Positions 50,761 to 60,757 of a DNA stretch of 64,000 bases are shown here, piece by piece (the stretch's first letter is position 1; every line of letters starts with the position of its first letter). Source of the stretch: Kineococcus endophyticus (lineage in GTDB: Bacteria; Actinomycetota; Actinomycetes; Actinomycetales; Kineococcaceae); NCBI RefSeq assembly GCF_040796495.1, contig NZ_JBFNQN010000012.1, forward strand, positions 124,001-188,000. The letters run 5' to 3'. The notes below the pieces were generated by a model. It had not been told where the DNA came from, searched no databases, and saw only the letters and a program-made list of their open reading frames with translations. The position numbers were made by a program, and so were the translations under genes.

Positions 50761-51612
50761 TCAGACGGTGCCGCCCACCCCCAGCACGGAGAGCAGCTGC
50801 AGCTTCTCGTAGCTCTCCGTGCCGGGGACGGCGGTGTAGACCATGAGCAGGTGGGACTGGTCGGGGTCCAGCAACGTCTGGCAGTGCAGTTCCAGCGCGC
50901 CGACCTGGGGGTGGACGAAGTGCTTGGGCTCGCGGGGGCGCAACCCCACCTCGTGCCGCTCCCACAGCTCCCGGAGTTCCGCGCTGCGCGCGAGCGCCAG
51001 GTCGGCCAGACGGGCGGCGCGGGAGTCCGGCCCGCGGCGCGTGACGACCGTGCGCAGGTGCGACGCGTACAGCCGGGAGAGGTACGGGTGGTCCTCCGGC
51101 CGGTACCGCTCCCGGCTGGTGGGGTCGGTGAACCACCGGTACCCGAGGCTGCGCTCCGGACCGGTGAACCTCGTCGTGTCGCCGATCAGGGCTGCGCCCA
51201 GCGGCGTCTGGCGCAGCGTCACGCCCAGTTCCGTCACGACCTCGGCGGCCGTGTCCGTCAGCCGGTCGAGGATGCGCAGCACCCCGGGCCCGACGTGGTC
51301 CCCGTCCGCGCCGCGGGGCGGCGGGTGGTGCCCGGCCAGGCGGAACAGGTGGTCCCGTTCGTCCAGGGACAGGTGCAGACCCTGCGCGATGGCCGACGTC
51401 ATCTGCTCGGACGGGTGCGGTCCGCGTTCCTGCTCAAGCCGCGTGTAGTAGTCGGTCGACATGTGGCACAGCGCCGCGACCTCCTCGCGCCGCAGCCCGG
51501 ACGTCCGACGGCGCAACCCCCGCGGCAGGCCGACGTCCTCCGGCTGCAGGACCTCCCGGCGCCGGCGCAGGAAGTCCGACAGTCCCGCCCGGTCGATGGG
51601 GTGTGCAGTCAC
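50761..51612 (-). CDS. XRE-family regulator with MmyB-type ligand domain
   Basis: 283 residues: N-terminal helix-turn-helix preceded by the typical FLRRRREVLQPEDVGLP, then RTSGLRREEVAALCHMSTDYYTRLEQERG and a C-terminal MmyB-like domain (DTAAEVVTELGVTLRQTPLGAALIGD, YRWFTDPTSRERYRPEDH, ELHCQTLLDPDQSHLLMVY). Regulators of this type are generally divergent from a short-chain dehydrogenase, as here, and are thought to bind lipid-like ligands. GTG start with GGGAGG upstream. Confidence 0.9.
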   Translation of the reverse strand: MTAHPIDRAGLSDFLRRRREVLQPEDVGLPRGLRRRTSGLRREEVAALCHMSTDYYTRLEQERGPHPSEQMTSAIAQGLHLSLDERDHLFRLAGHHPPPRGADGDHVGPGVLRILDRLTDTAAEVVTELGVTLRQTPLGAALIGDTTRFTGPERSLGYRWFTDPTSRERYRPEDHPYLSRLYASHLRTVVTRRGPDSRAARLADLALARSAELRELWERHEVGLRPREPKHFVHPQVGALELHCQTLLDPDQSHLLMVYTAVPGTESYEKLQLLSVLGVGGTV

Positions 51613-51671
51613 CGGTCCTCCCGTCGCTCGCGACCCGGTCGGTCCCTTCCTACCTGTGGGTGGCGAGGCGG

Positions 51672-51736
51672 ACCAGGACCCGTCGGTCCCTGGCTGCGGA
51701 CCTCGGTCCCGGAGAGGGGGATCGGCGGGTCCTGGT
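51672..51736. promoter_or_regulatory. 11-bp inverted repeat in XRE/SDR divergent region
   Basis: ACCAGGACCCG (51672-51682) and CGGGTCCTGGT (51726-51736) are perfect inverted repeats 43 bases apart in the 186-base region between divergent regulator and dehydrogenase genes. The GGTCC core recurs several more times between and after them. Paired half-sites or a looped operator for the XRE regulator would fit. Confidence 0.5.
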
Positions 51737-51798
51737 TCCGGTCCCGGGTGTCGACCAGGCTCGGTGGGACCACCACCCGCCGCACCCCAGGAGTCGTC

Positions 51799-52749
51799 GT
51801 GCCCCGCACCCCGCACCTCACCGTCCCCGACCTCACCGGCCGGCGCGCCGTCGTCACCGGAGGTGCCGCGGGCATCGGCCTCGGCATCGTCCGCCGGCTC
51901 GCGGCCGCCGGGGCCGAGGTCCTCGTCCCGGTCCGCAACCGCGGGCGTGCCGAGGACGCGCTCGCCCAGGTCCGCCGCGAGGTCCCCGGCGCTCGCGTGC
52001 GCCTGCACGACCTCGACCTCTCCTCGCTCGCGTCGATCGCCGCCTTCGGCCGCGAGCTGCTGGCGGAGGACGAACCCGTCCACCTGCTCGTCGCGAACGC
52101 GGGCGTCATGACGCCCCCGTCCCGGCGGGAGACCGCCGACGGGTTCGAGCTGCAGCTGGGCACGAACCACCTCGGGCACGTCGCCCTCGTGGGCCACCTC
52201 GCGCCGCTGCTGGTCCGCGGCCGGGCGTGGGTGACGTCGCAGGTCAGCGTCGCGGCCCGCAGCGGTGCGGTGCACTGGGACGACCTGAACTGGGAGCGGT
52301 CCTACGCCGGCGGCCGTGCCTACAGCTCGTCGAAGATCGCCCTCGGGTTGTTCGGCCTGGAACTGGACCGTCGCAGCCGCGCCGCGGGGTGGGGCATCAC
52401 GAGCAACCTCGTCCACCCGGGGGTCGCACCGACCACCCTGCTCGCTGCCCGCCCGGAGATGGGACGGGAGCGGGACACCCCGGCGGTCCGGGTGATCCGG
52501 ACGCTGTCGCGCGCCGGGATCCTGCTCGGGACGGCCGACAGCGCCGCTCTTCCGGCTGTGCTCGCCGCCACGTCCCCGGCGGCGTCGGGCGGCCGGCTCT
52601 ACGGGCCGGCAGGCCCCGGTCACCTGGGTGGGGCGCCCGCCGAGCAGACCCTCTACCGGCCCCTGCGCGACGCCGCTGCAGCGCAACGCGTCTGGCAGGT
52701 GTCGCAGGAGCTCGTCGGCGTGGACATCGCAGCCGCAGCGCACGTCTGA
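51799..52749 (+). CDS. Short-chain dehydrogenase/reductase
   Basis: 316 residues of the SDR fold: cofactor motif VVTGGAAGIGLGIVRRLAAAGAEV, HDLDLSSLASI, VANAGVM, active-site Tyr and Lys in AYSSSKIAL with Ser in TSQVSVAARSG, and VHPGVAPTTL. The pattern with NRGRAEDAL favours NADP. GTG start with AGGAG 5 bases upstream. Divergent from the MmyB-type regulator, the usual arrangement for this regulator type. Substrate unknown. Confidence 0.92.
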   Translation: MPRTPHLTVPDLTGRRAVVTGGAAGIGLGIVRRLAAAGAEVLVPVRNRGRAEDALAQVRREVPGARVRLHDLDLSSLASIAAFGRELLAEDEPVHLLVANAGVMTPPSRRETADGFELQLGTNHLGHVALVGHLAPLLVRGRAWVTSQVSVAARSGAVHWDDLNWERSYAGGRAYSSSKIALGLFGLELDRRSRAAGWGITSNLVHPGVAPTTLLAARPEMGRERDTPAVRVIRTLSRAGILLGTADSAALPAVLAATSPAASGGRLYGPAGPGHLGGAPAEQTLYRPLRDAAAAQRVWQVSQELVGVDIAAAAHV

Positions 52750-52791
52750 CGCCCTTGGGGGCCGAGGTGCAGTCGCTGCCAGGATGGGCGG

Positions 52792-53367
52792 GTGCCGACC
52801 GCCCCCTGGCCCGCCCGCTCCGGCTCGCTCGTCCTGCGGGACCCGCGTCCCGACGAGATCGACGAGCTGCTCGCCCTCCGCAACGACCCCGCCGTCAACC
52901 GCTGGATGCTGAAGACCCACGCCGAGCCGGAGGCGTTCCGCCGCGAGTGGCTGGCCGTCCCCGACAGCGCCACCGACTTCTCCTGCGTCGCCGACCTCGA
53001 CGGCCGTGCCGTCGGCCTGGGGTTCCTCGACGTCGTCGACGGCATGGGTCAGCCGGGGATGCCGGTGGGCACGCAGGCCGGCATCGGCTACGTGCTCGCG
53101 CCGGACGTCTGGGGCCGGGGCCTGGCCACCGACCTCGCCCGCGGCCTGCTGACGGCCGCCTTCGACGTGCTGGGGCTGCGCCGCGTCACGGCCGGTTGCT
53201 ACGCCGACAACCACGCGTCGGCGCGCGTGCTGGAGAAGGCCGGGATGAGGCGCGAGCAGCACGGCGTGCAGGACTCCTGGCACGCCGAGCTCGGCTGGGT
53301 CGACGGCTGCGAGTACGCGCTGCTGGCGCACGAGTGGGCCGCGCGGCGCGACGTCGGGACCGCGTGA
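52792..53367 (+). CDS. GNAT-family acetyltransferase (RimJ/RimL-like)
   Basis: 191 residues: SLVLRDPRPDEIDELLALRNDPAVNRWM, GYVLAPDVWGRGLATDLARGLL (acetyl-CoA loop), RRVTAGCYADNHASARVLEKAGMRRE. This order is typical of the RimJ/RimL type acting on protein N-termini or small amines. CAGGAT at 52780-52785 lies 6 bases before the GTG, supporting a leaderless start. VanZ follows after 4 bases. Confidence 0.9.
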   Translation: MPTAPWPARSGSLVLRDPRPDEIDELLALRNDPAVNRWMLKTHAEPEAFRREWLAVPDSATDFSCVADLDGRAVGLGFLDVVDGMGQPGMPVGTQAGIGYVLAPDVWGRGLATDLARGLLTAAFDVLGLRRVTAGCYADNHASARVLEKAGMRREQHGVQDSWHAELGWVDGCEYALLAHEWAARRDVGTA

Positions 53368-53371
53368 CCCG

Positions 53372-53863
53372 GTGCTCAGCACGTTCCTCGTCGAGCACCG
53401 CTGGGTCACGCCCGTCCTGCTGCTGGTCCTCGTGGTGGCCGGTCTCCTCGTCGGGCCCGGGCTCGTGCGGCGCCCGCGGCTGGCCTGGGCCCTGGCGGGC
53501 CTGTCCGTCCTGCCGCTGCTGGCGCTGACGCTGGTGCCCACGAGCCGCGAGCTCGTCGCCGGCTGCGAGGTGCAGTGGGCGTGGCCGACCCCGGCGCGGG
53601 TCGAGGCGTTCGCGAACCTGGTGCTGTTCGTCGGGCCGGTGTTCCTGGCCGGCGCGGCGACCCGCCGTTGGCTCCTCGCCGCCGCCGCGGGCAGCGCCTC
53701 CTCTGCGCTCGTCGAGCTGCTGCAGGCCGTCGTCCCGTTGCTGGGCCGCTCCTGCGACACGAACGACTGGCTGGCGAACACCCTCGGGTCGGTGCTCGGG
53801 GGAGCCCTGGCCCTGCTGGTGCTGCGGCTGGCCCGGCGGCGCGCAGTCGTGCGCGTGGACTGA
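53372..53863 (+). CDS. VanZ-like membrane protein
   Basis: 163 residues with about five helices. The VanZ-like core includes VEAFANLVLFVGPVFLAG, SALVELLQAVVPLLGRSCDTNDWLANTLGSVLGG, with the conserved acidic E and D-W-N pattern. VanZ proteins give low-level teicoplanin resistance in some bacteria, but most homologues have no known role. GTG start 4 bases after the GNAT stop, so co-translated with it. Confidence 0.88.
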   Translation: MLSTFLVEHRWVTPVLLLVLVVAGLLVGPGLVRRPRLAWALAGLSVLPLLALTLVPTSRELVAGCEVQWAWPTPARVEAFANLVLFVGPVFLAGAATRRWLLAAAAGSASSALVELLQAVVPLLGRSCDTNDWLANTLGSVLGGALALLVLRLARRRAVVRVD

Positions 53864-53889
53864 CCGCACCCGGCCCACCCGCGGGGCGC

Positions 53890-54780
53890 CTACCCCCAGT
53901 CCCCGCCCACGAGCAGCTCGGCCACGGCCCGCTGTCCCTCCGCCGGCAGGTCGCGCACCGGCCGCGGCAACCCGGCCCGCGGCACCACCCCGAGTTGCTC
54001 CGCGAACGCCGCCGCCACCCGCAGGCTCCCGTGCGCGGCCATCAGCGACCACAACGGCTCCAGCCGCGCCTCGATCCGCCGCACCCGCTCGTCGTCTCCG
54101 GCCAGGACGGCCGAGGTGAGGTCGAGGCACGTCCGGGGCAGCACCCCGGCCACGACGGAGTACCAGGTGTCGCAGCCGGCGCGCAGCCCGCGCACGGCGA
54201 ACGCGTCCCCGGAGACGCCGAGGGTCACGCCGGGCGCGACGGCTCCGCGCAGGTCGGTGATCCAGGTGCGGGCCGCGTCGGGGTCCGCCGGCACACCGGG
54301 CAGCTTGAGGGAACCCACGCCGGGCAGCCGCCCCACCCGAGCGCGCAGCTCGTCCGTGAAGGTGAACCCGGTCGTCCGCGGGTTGTCGTAGACGCACACC
54401 GGCACGGACGCCGCCGCCGTCACGTCCTCGTAGAGCCCGAACACCTCGTCGTCAGTGAGCGGCTGGTACGAGAGCGGCGCCAGCAGCAAGCCGGCGGCTC
54501 CCGCCTGCTGGGCGTCCTCGACCACGGCGAGCACCTCGCGGGTGCTCAGCGCCCCGACCCCGACGACGACCGGCACGTCGCCCGCCGCCTCGACCGCCGC
54601 CCGCGCGAGCCGGGCCCTCTCGCTCCGTTCGAGGTAGGCGTAGCTGCCGGTCGAGCCGAGCGCGCCGATCGAGTCGACGCCCGCGGCCGCCGAGCGCTCC
54701 ACGAGGGCGACGAACCCCCGCTCGTCGACGGCGTCCCCGTCGAAGGGCGTGAGGACGAAGGCGGACAGCGGGCCGAGCAC
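53890..54780 (-). CDS. DapA-family (dihydrodipicolinate synthase-like) aldolase/lyase
   Basis: 296 residues of the class I aldolase barrel: LTPFDGDAVDERGFVALVERSAAAGVDSIGALGSTGSYAYL, catalytic Tyr in VYDNPRTTG (near 132), Schiff-base Lys in GSLKLPG (near 159), and GDAFAVRGLRAGCDTWYS. The G-S-T-G-S phosphate/carboxylate loop departs from the G-T-T-G-E of true DapA, so this is more likely another member acting on a keto acid. GTG start with GGGAGG on the minus strand. No pathway partner is adjacent. Confidence 0.87.
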   Translation of the reverse strand: MLGPLSAFVLTPFDGDAVDERGFVALVERSAAAGVDSIGALGSTGSYAYLERSERARLARAAVEAAGDVPVVVGVGALSTREVLAVVEDAQQAGAAGLLLAPLSYQPLTDDEVFGLYEDVTAAASVPVCVYDNPRTTGFTFTDELRARVGRLPGVGSLKLPGVPADPDAARTWITDLRGAVAPGVTLGVSGDAFAVRGLRAGCDTWYSVVAGVLPRTCLDLTSAVLAGDDERVRRIEARLEPLWSLMAAHGSLRVAAAFAEQLGVVPRAGLPRPVRDLPAEGQRAVAELLVGGDWG

Positions 54781-54868
54781 GGGACCTCCCAGGGTGGCGG
54801 TCCTCGGAGGCTACCGAGCGGTTGAACGCCGGACTGCAGGTCGCCGGGACCCGTGCCAGCCTGCCGCC

Positions 54869-55318
54869 ATGACCTCCGCCCCCGGCACCTCGGCCCCCGT
54901 CACCACGACCGGGGTCAGCCACGTCCGGCTCACGGTTCGCGACCTCGCCGCCTCGCGCCGCTTCTACGACGCCCTCTTCGGCTGGGACGTCGCCTTCGAA
55001 CTGCCCGCCGACGCGGACGACGAGACCCGCGAGAAGTTGTGGTTCCTCTTCGGCGGCGTCATCTACAGCACCCCCGGCGGTGGCCTGCTGGGCCTGCGCC
55101 CCGTGGCCTCGGCGGACGACGCGTTCTCCGAAGACCGGGTCGGGCTGGACCACCTCGCCTTCGGCGTCGCCGACCGCGCGGCTCTCGACGCGGCCGTCGA
55201 CCGGCTCGACTCCCTGGGCGCGCAGCACGAAGGCGTCAAGGACGCCGGCGGCCTGTGGATCCTGGAGTTCCGCGACCCCGACGGGATCGCACTGGAGCTG
55301 GCCGCGCCCAAGGGCTGA
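54869..55318 (+). CDS. VOC-family protein (glyoxalase/bleomycin-resistance fold)
   Basis: 149 residues: TGVSHVRLTVRDLAASRRFYDALFGWDVAFE, GGLLGLRPVA, VGLDHLAFGVADRAALDAAVDRLDSLGAQHEGVKDAGG, WILEFRDPDGIALEL. Metal-ligand positions His (SHVRL), His (DHLAF) and Glu (LEL) are present, so a metal-dependent activity is possible. ATG 54869 has CAGCCT at 54857-54862, 6 bases upstream. Divergent from the DapA-like gene, convergent with the IclR gene. Confidence 0.9.
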   Translation: MTSAPGTSAPVTTTGVSHVRLTVRDLAASRRFYDALFGWDVAFELPADADDETREKLWFLFGGVIYSTPGGGLLGLRPVASADDAFSEDRVGLDHLAFGVADRAALDAAVDRLDSLGAQHEGVKDAGGLWILEFRDPDGIALELAAPKG

Positions 55319-55341
55319 CACCGGCCGCCCCGCGGGAGGGT

Positions 55342-55392
55342 GGAACGTTGACTCCCCGGTGACGATCATCGTCACCGGGGAGTCAACGTTCC
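55342..55392. terminator. 51-bp perfect palindrome between convergent genes
   Basis: Arms 55342-55366 and 55368-55392 are perfectly complementary over 25 bp around a single C at 55367. It lies 23 bases after the VOC stop and 14 bases before the IclR stop, the right place for a bidirectional terminator. Both strands form the same very stable hairpin. Its length and perfection are well beyond the other terminators here. Confidence 0.78.
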
Positions 55393-55406
55393 CCTCGAGA
55401 CGCACC

Positions 55407-56165
55407 TCACCCCCCGACCAGGCGCCGCCGCAACTCCGAGGCGTACCGCCGCACCGCCGCCACGAGCTCCTCCCGTCTCGCGCCGTCCACGGCGCCGCTC
55501 TCGAACGTCACGGCCAGGCTCGCGACGGGCCACCCCGCGCGGTCGGTCACGGCCACCGCGACGGACGCGAACCCCGCGGTGATCTCCCCGTCCTCGACGG
55601 CGAACCCCCGCTGCCGCGTCCGCACCAGCTCAGCCCGCAGCTCCCGCAGCGTCGTCGTGCCCCGCCCGTCCAGGGCCGCAGCGTCGGGGAACAGCGCGCG
55701 CACCTGCTCCCTCGGCAGTTCCGCCAGCAGTGCCCGCCCGCTCGCCGTGAGGTGCGAGGGCAGCCGCACCCCCACGTCCGTGACGAGCGCGGGCCGGCGC
55801 GGTGCCCGTTCCTCCACGAGGTAGACGACCTCGCGGCCCACGAGCACGGCCAGGTGCGCGGACTCCCCGACCCGGTCGACGAGCGCGGCCAGCACGGGCC
55901 GCCCCAGCCGGGTCACGGGTTCCTGCCGCACGTACCCGGAGCTGAGCTCGAACGCCGCGATCCCCAGGCCGTACCGCCGCGCCTCGGGGAAGTGCAGGAC
56001 GAAACCCTGCTCGGCCAGCTCGCCGAGCAACCGGTAGACGCTCGACCGCGGCAGGTCGAGGGCCCGCGCGAGCGTCGCCGCGGCGACCGGCCCCTGCTGC
56101 GCCGCCATGAACGAGAGGATCCGCAGCGCCGCCCCGACGGTCGGCGCACCCAGGGACGTGGCCAT
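55407..56165 (-). CDS. IclR-family regulator of histidine utilisation
   Basis: 252 residues: N-terminal IclR helix-turn-helix (TVGAALRILSFMAAQQGPVAAATLARALDLPRSSVYRLLGELAEQGF) and the IclR effector domain (RLGRPVLAALVDRVGESAHLAVLVGREVVYLVEE, LTASGRALLAEL, GFASVAVAVTDRAGWPVASL). ATG 56165 is chosen because GACACT lies 6 bases upstream on the minus strand and the palindrome 56174-56191 is then outside the coding region; TTG 56192 and ATG 56183 would include it. Divergent from hutH; an IclR protein (HutR) controls hut genes in Corynebacterium. Confidence 0.88.
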   Translation of the reverse strand: MATSLGAPTVGAALRILSFMAAQQGPVAAATLARALDLPRSSVYRLLGELAEQGFVLHFPEARRYGLGIAAFELSSGYVRQEPVTRLGRPVLAALVDRVGESAHLAVLVGREVVYLVEERAPRRPALVTDVGVRLPSHLTASGRALLAELPREQVRALFPDAAALDGRGTTTLRELRAELVRTRQRGFAVEDGEITAGFASVAVAVTDRAGWPVASLAVTFESGAVDGARREELVAAVRRYASELRRRLVGG

Positions 56166-56173
56166 GCCGAGAG

Positions 56174-56191
56174 TGTCCAGCATCCTGGACA
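56174..56191. promoter_or_regulatory. 18-bp palindrome between IclR gene and hutH
   Basis: TGTCCAG-CATC-CTGGACA has perfect 7-bp arms. It overlaps the minus-strand hexamer GACACT proposed as the IclR-gene -10 box and lies about 55 bases upstream of hutH. IclR-family operators are palindromes of about this size, so it is the prime candidate for control of the hut operon and of the regulator itself. Confidence 0.68.
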
Positions 56192-56245
56192 ACGACGCCG
56201 CGCCAGGCGCTGACGGGACGCCCCCCGCGCTGCAGAGTGAGGGAC

Positions 56246-57781
56246 GTGAAGAACGTCCTCGTCTCCACCGGACCGGTCAGCGTCGCCGACCTCGTCGCCG
56301 TCGCCCGCCACGGTGCCCTCGTCGAGCTCGACCCCGCGGCCCTCGACGCCGTGGAGGAGTCGCGCGCGCGCATCGAGGCCCTGGCCGACGACGTCGAACC
56401 CCACTACGGCATCTCCACGGGTTTCGGGGCCCTGGCCACCAAGCACATCCCCACCGACCAGCGCACCGCGTTGCAGCGCAGCCTCGTCCGCTCGCACGCC
56501 GCGGGTTCCGGCGCCGAGGTCGAGACGGAGGTCGTGCGCGCGACGATGCTGCTGCGCCTGTCGACGCTCATGACCGGCCGCACCGGCGTCCGCGCGCGCA
56601 CGGCCCGCGCCTACGCCGACCTGCTCAACGCCCACCTCACCCCGGTGGTCACCGAGTACGGCTCCCTCGGCTGCTCCGGCGACCTCGCGCCGCTGGCCCA
56701 CTGCGCCCTCGCCGTCATGGGGGAGGGTCACGTCCGCACCCGCGACGGGGAACTCCTCGACACCGCCGACGCCCTCGCCGCCGCCGGCCTGGAACCTGTC
56801 GTCCTCGCCGAGAAGGAGGGCCTGGCCCTCATCAACGGCACCGACGGGATGCTCGGTCAGCTCGCCCTCGCCCTCGACACCCTCGACGTCCTGTTCGCGA
56901 CGGCCGACCTCGCCGCGGCGCTGTCCGTCGAGGCGCTCCTCGGCAGCGACGCTGTGTTCGCCGACGACCTGCAGCAGCTGCGGCCCCAGCTCGGCCAGCG
57001 CGTCGCCGCGGGGAACATCCGGAGGGCGCTCGCGGGCTCCCCGATCGTCGCGAGCCACCAGGGCCCGGAGTGCACGCGCGTCCAGGACGCGTACTCGCTG
57101 CGCTGCGCCCCGCAGGTCCACGGCGCCGGCCGCGACACCGCCGCCCACGCCCGTGCGGTCGCCGAGCGGGAACTCGCCGCGGCCGTCGACAACCCCGTCG
57201 TGACCCTGGACGGCCGGGTCGAGTCGAACGGGAACTTCCACGGCGCCCCCGTCGCCTACGTCCTGGACTTCCTCGCCATCGCGGTCGCCGACCTCGCCAG
57301 CATCTCCGAACGTCGCACCGACCGGTTCCTCGACAAGGCCCGCAACCAGGGTCTGCCGCCGTTCCTCGCGCACGACGCCGGCGTCGACTCCGGGTTGATG
57401 ATCGCGCAGTACACCGCGGCCGGGATCGTCTCCGAGCTCAAGCGCCTCGCCGTCCCCGCGAGCGTCGACTCGATCCCGAGTTCGGCCATGCAGGAGGACC
57501 ACGTGTCGATGGGCTGGGCGGGGGCGCGGAAACTGCGCCGCGCGCTCGACGGTCTGACCCGCGTCCTGGCGATCGAGGTCATGACCGCGACCCGCGCCCT
57601 CGACCTGCGTGGACCCCTCGAACCCGCCCCCGTCACCGGGGAATTGCTGCGCCTCGTCCGCACCGTCGTCGAAGGCCCCGGCCCCGACCGGTTCCTCGCC
57701 CCCGAGATCGAGGCCGTCACCGGTCTCGTGGCTTCGGGACAGCTCGTGTCCGCCGCCCGCTCCGTCACCGAGATCGACTGA
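56246..57781 (+). CDS. hutH: Histidine ammonia-lyase
   Basis: 511 residues. Converts histidine to urocanate and ammonia. The MIO prosthetic group forms from Cys-Ser-Gly in [15 protein letters not shown] near residue 144; Cys instead of the Ala of most bacteria is the usual actinobacterial form. Other motifs are [33 protein letters not shown] and [16 protein letters not shown] 56246 follows CAGAGT (56233-56238) by 7 bases; in-frame GTG 56237 would be the alternative. First gene of hutHUFI. Confidence 0.96.
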   Translation: MKNVLVSTGPVSVADLVAVARHGALVELDPAALDAVEESRARIEALADDVEPHYGISTGFGALATKHIPTDQRTALQRSLVRSHAAGSGAEVETEVVRATMLLRLSTLMTGRTGVRARTARAYADLLNAHLTPVVTEYGSLGCSGDLAPLAHCALAVMGEGHVRTRDGELLDTADALAAAGLEPVVLAEKEGLALINGTDGMLGQLALALDTLDVLFATADLAAALSVEALLGSDAVFADDLQQLRPQLGQRVAAGNIRRALAGSPIVASHQGPECTRVQDAYSLRCAPQVHGAGRDTAAHARAVAERELAAAVDNPVVTLDGRVESNGNFHGAPVAYVLDFLAIAVADLASISERRTDRFLDKARNQGLPPFLAHDAGVDSGLMIAQYTAAGIVSELKRLAVPASVDSIPSSAMQEDHVSMGWAGARKLRRALDGLTRVLAIEVMTATRALDLRGPLEPAPVTGELLRLVRTVVEGPGPDRFLAPEIEAVTGLVASGQLVSAARSVTEID

Positions 57782-57791
57782 GGAGAACCGC

Positions 57792-59459
57792 ATGTCCGCG
57801 AACACCCACGGGCCGCGTCCCGTCCGCGCCCACCGCGGGAACGAGCTCCACACGAAGAGCTGGCAGACGGAGGCCCCGCTGCGGATGCTCATGAACAACC
57901 TCGACCCCGAGGTCGCGGAACGTCCCGACGACCTCGTCGTCTACGGCGGGACCGGCAAAGCCGCCCGGTCGTGGGAGGCCTACGACGCGATCGTCCGCAC
58001 CCTGGAGACCCTCGAGGACGACGAGACCCTCCTCGTCCAGTCCGGCAAACCCGTCGGGGTGTTCCGCACCCACGCCTGGGCCCCTCGCGTCCTCATCGCG
58101 AACTCCAACCTCGTGGGCGACTGGGCCACCTGGCCGGAGTTCCGCCGCCTCGAGGCCCTGGGCCTGACGATGTACGGCCAGATGACCGCCGGGTCGTGGA
58201 TCTACATCGGTACCCAGGGGATCCTCCAGGGAACCTACGAGACGTTCGCCGCCGTCGCGGACAAGTCCTTCGGTGGAACCCTCGCCGGGACCATCACCCT
58301 GACCGGCGGGGCCGGCGGGATGGGCGGCGCGCAGCCGCTCGCGGTGACCCTCAACGAGGGCGCCGTCCTCGTCGTCGACGTCGACCGCGCCCGGTTGCAG
58401 CGCCGCGTCGACCACGGCTACCTCGACGAGCTCGCCGACGACCTCGACGACGGCCTGGCCCGCGTGGTCGCCGCCCGCGACGCCCGCCGCCCGCTGTCCG
58501 TGGGCGTCGTCGGGAACGCCGCCACGGTGTTCACCGAACTCCTCGACCGGGGCGCTCCCATCGACGTCGTGACCGACCAGACGTCGGCGCACGACCCCCT
58601 GAGCTACCTGCCCGAGGACGTCACGGTCGAGGAGTGGCACGAGCTCGCGGCGAAGGACCCCGAGGAGTTCACCCGCCGCTCGCGCGAGGCGATGGCCAAG
58701 CAGGTGAAGGCCATGGTCGATTTCAAGGACCGCGGCGCGGAGGTGTTCGACTACGGCAACTCCATCCGCGAGGAGGCCCGCCTCGGCGGGTACGACCGCG
58801 CGTTCGAGTTCCCCGGGTTCGTGCCGGCCTACATCCGCCCGCAGTTCGCCGAGGGGCGGGGCCCGTTCCGCTGGGCCGCGTTGTCCGGCGATCCCGCGGA
58901 CATCGCCCGCACCGACCGCGCCATCCTCGAACTGTTCCCCGACGACGAGAAGCTGCGTCGCTGGATCACCGCGGCGGGGGAGAAGGTCCACTTCGAGGGG
59001 TTGCCCGCGCGCATCTGCTGGCTCGGCTACAAGGAACGCCACCTCGCCGGCTTGAAGTTCAACGAGCTCGTCGCGAACGGCGAGATCTCCGCACCGATCG
59101 TCATCGGCCGCGACCACCTCGACTCCGGCTCGGTGGCCTCGCCGTACCGGGAGACCGAGGCCATGGCCGACGGGTCCGATGCGATCGCCGACTGGCCCCT
59201 GCTCAACGCGCTGCTCAACACGGCCTCCGGCGCGACGTGGGTGTCCCTGCACCACGGCGGCGGCGTCGGCATCGGTCGCTCGATCCACGCCGGTCAGGTC
59301 ACCGTGGCCGACGGCAGCCCCCTCGCGGCGGAGAAGATCGAACGCGTCCTCACGAACGACCCCGGCACGGGGGTCATGCGGCACGTCGACGCCGGGTACG
59401 ACCGCGCGGCCGAGGTGGCCCGCGAGCGCGGTCTGCGCGTCCCGATGTGGGAACAGTGA
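57792..59459 (+). CDS. hutU: Urocanate hydratase
   Basis: 555 residues, the usual length. Hydrates urocanate to imidazolonepropionate using tightly bound NAD+. Characteristic stretches: [99 protein letters not shown] and [14 protein letters not shown] start with AGGAGAA upstream, 10 bases after the hutH stop. Confidence 0.97.
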   Translation: MSANTHGPRPVRAHRGNELHTKSWQTEAPLRMLMNNLDPEVAERPDDLVVYGGTGKAARSWEAYDAIVRTLETLEDDETLLVQSGKPVGVFRTHAWAPRVLIANSNLVGDWATWPEFRRLEALGLTMYGQMTAGSWIYIGTQGILQGTYETFAAVADKSFGGTLAGTITLTGGAGGMGGAQPLAVTLNEGAVLVVDVDRARLQRRVDHGYLDELADDLDDGLARVVAARDARRPLSVGVVGNAATVFTELLDRGAPIDVVTDQTSAHDPLSYLPEDVTVEEWHELAAKDPEEFTRRSREAMAKQVKAMVDFKDRGAEVFDYGNSIREEARLGGYDRAFEFPGFVPAYIRPQFAEGRGPFRWAALSGDPADIARTDRAILELFPDDEKLRRWITAAGEKVHFEGLPARICWLGYKERHLAGLKFNELVANGEISAPIVIGRDHLDSGSVASPYRETEAMADGSDAIADWPLLNALLNTASGATWVSLHHGGGVGIGRSIHAGQVTVADGSPLAAEKIERVLTNDPGTGVMRHVDAGYDRAAEVARERGLRVPMWEQ

Positions 59460-60757
59460 CCTTCCACGCGCAGAGCGCCTGGCTGGACGGCGCGGTCGTC
59501 CGGGACGTGCGGATCGAGGTGGCCGCCGGTCGGATCACGGCGGTCACCCCGGGCGTGGGTGCGGAACCGGGGGACGAGGTGCTGAGCGGCCTGGTGTTCC
59601 CGGGGTTCGCGAACGCGCACTCGCACGCGTTCCACCGCGCCCTGCGGGGGCGCACCCACGCGGATGGCGGGACGTTCTGGACCTGGCGCACCGCGATGTA
59701 CGACCTCGCGGGGCGCCTTGACCCCGAGTCCTACCGGGAACTGGCGACGGCCGCGTTCACCGAGATGGTGCTCGCGGGCTGGACCGCGGTCGGGGAGTTC
59801 CACTACCTGCACCACCGCCCCGACGGGACCCCGTACGAGGACCCGAACGCCATGGCCCTCGCCCTGCGCGACGCGGCCCGGACGGCGGGCATCCGCCTCG
59901 TACTGCTCGACGCGCTGTACCTGACCTCGGCGCCCGGGGAACCCGCGCTGCCCGAGCAGCGCCGGTTCTCCGACGGCGACGTCCGGGCCTGGGCGCGGCG
60001 GGTCCGGCAGCTCCCGTCCGACGAGTTCTTCCGCGTCGGGGTGGCGGCGCACTCGGTGCGCGCCGTCGCGCCGGCGGACCTGTCGGTGGTGGCCGAGACG
60101 GCGTGGGACCTCGGCGCCCCGGTCCACGTCCACCTCTCCGAGCAGCCCGCGGAGAACGAGGCCTGCCGCCGCGCCTACGGCTGCACCCCGACCGAACTGC
60201 TCGACCGCGCGGGAGCCCTCAGCCCCGCGCTGTCCGTCGTCCACGCGAACCACGTCACCGACGCCGACGTCGCCCTCCTCGGGGCGCGGCAGGCGTCGGT
60301 CGTGGCGTGCCCGACGACGGAAGCCGACCTCGGTGACGGGGTGGGCCGCGCCCGGGCCCTCGCCGACGCCGGAGCCGTGCTGGCGCTGGGCACCGACCAG
60401 CACGCCGTCGTCGACCCGTTCGCCGAGACCCGGGGGCTCGAGGCGGCCGCGCGGCTCGGCTCGCTGCGGCGCGGGGTGTTCGACCCCGCCGACCTGGTCG
60501 CCGCGCTCACGACGGGCGGCCACCGCAGCCTCGGTCTGGAGGGCGGGACGATCGCCGTCGGCCAGCCCGCCGACCTCGTCGCCGTCCGCACCGGGTCCGT
60601 CCGCACGGCCGGGTCCGACCCCGCCCAGCTCGCGATGACGGCCACCGCGCAGGACGTGACGCACGTCGTCGTGGCGGGGGAGGTCCGCGTCCGCCAGGGT
60701 GGACACACGGCGGTGGGGGAGGACCGCGTCGCCGACGTCCTGCGGAGGTTCGCGTGA
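59456..60757 (+). CDS. hutF: Formimidoylglutamate deiminase
   Basis: 433 residues of the amidohydrolase superfamily: metal site [46 protein letters not shown] and the Asp in [20 protein letters not shown]. This is HutF, which deiminates formiminoglutamate to formylglutamate and ammonia. GTG overlaps the hutU stop (GTGA). Its presence means the five-step route ending with N-formylglutamate deformylase (HutG); no hutG is in the window. Confidence 0.93.
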   Translation: MTFHAQSAWLDGAVVRDVRIEVAAGRITAVTPGVGAEPGDEVLSGLVFPGFANAHSHAFHRALRGRTHADGGTFWTWRTAMYDLAGRLDPESYRELATAAFTEMVLAGWTAVGEFHYLHHRPDGTPYEDPNAMALALRDAARTAGIRLVLLDALYLTSAPGEPALPEQRRFSDGDVRAWARRVRQLPSDEFFRVGVAAHSVRAVAPADLSVVAETAWDLGAPVHVHLSEQPAENEACRRAYGCTPTELLDRAGALSPALSVVHANHVTDADVALLGARQASVVACPTTEADLGDGVGRARALADAGAVLALGTDQHAVVDPFAETRGLEAAARLGSLRRGVFDPADLVAALTTGGHRSLGLEGGTIAVGQPADLVAVRTGSVRTAGSDPAQLAMTATAQDVTHVVVAGEVRVRQGGHTAVGEDRVADVLRRFA

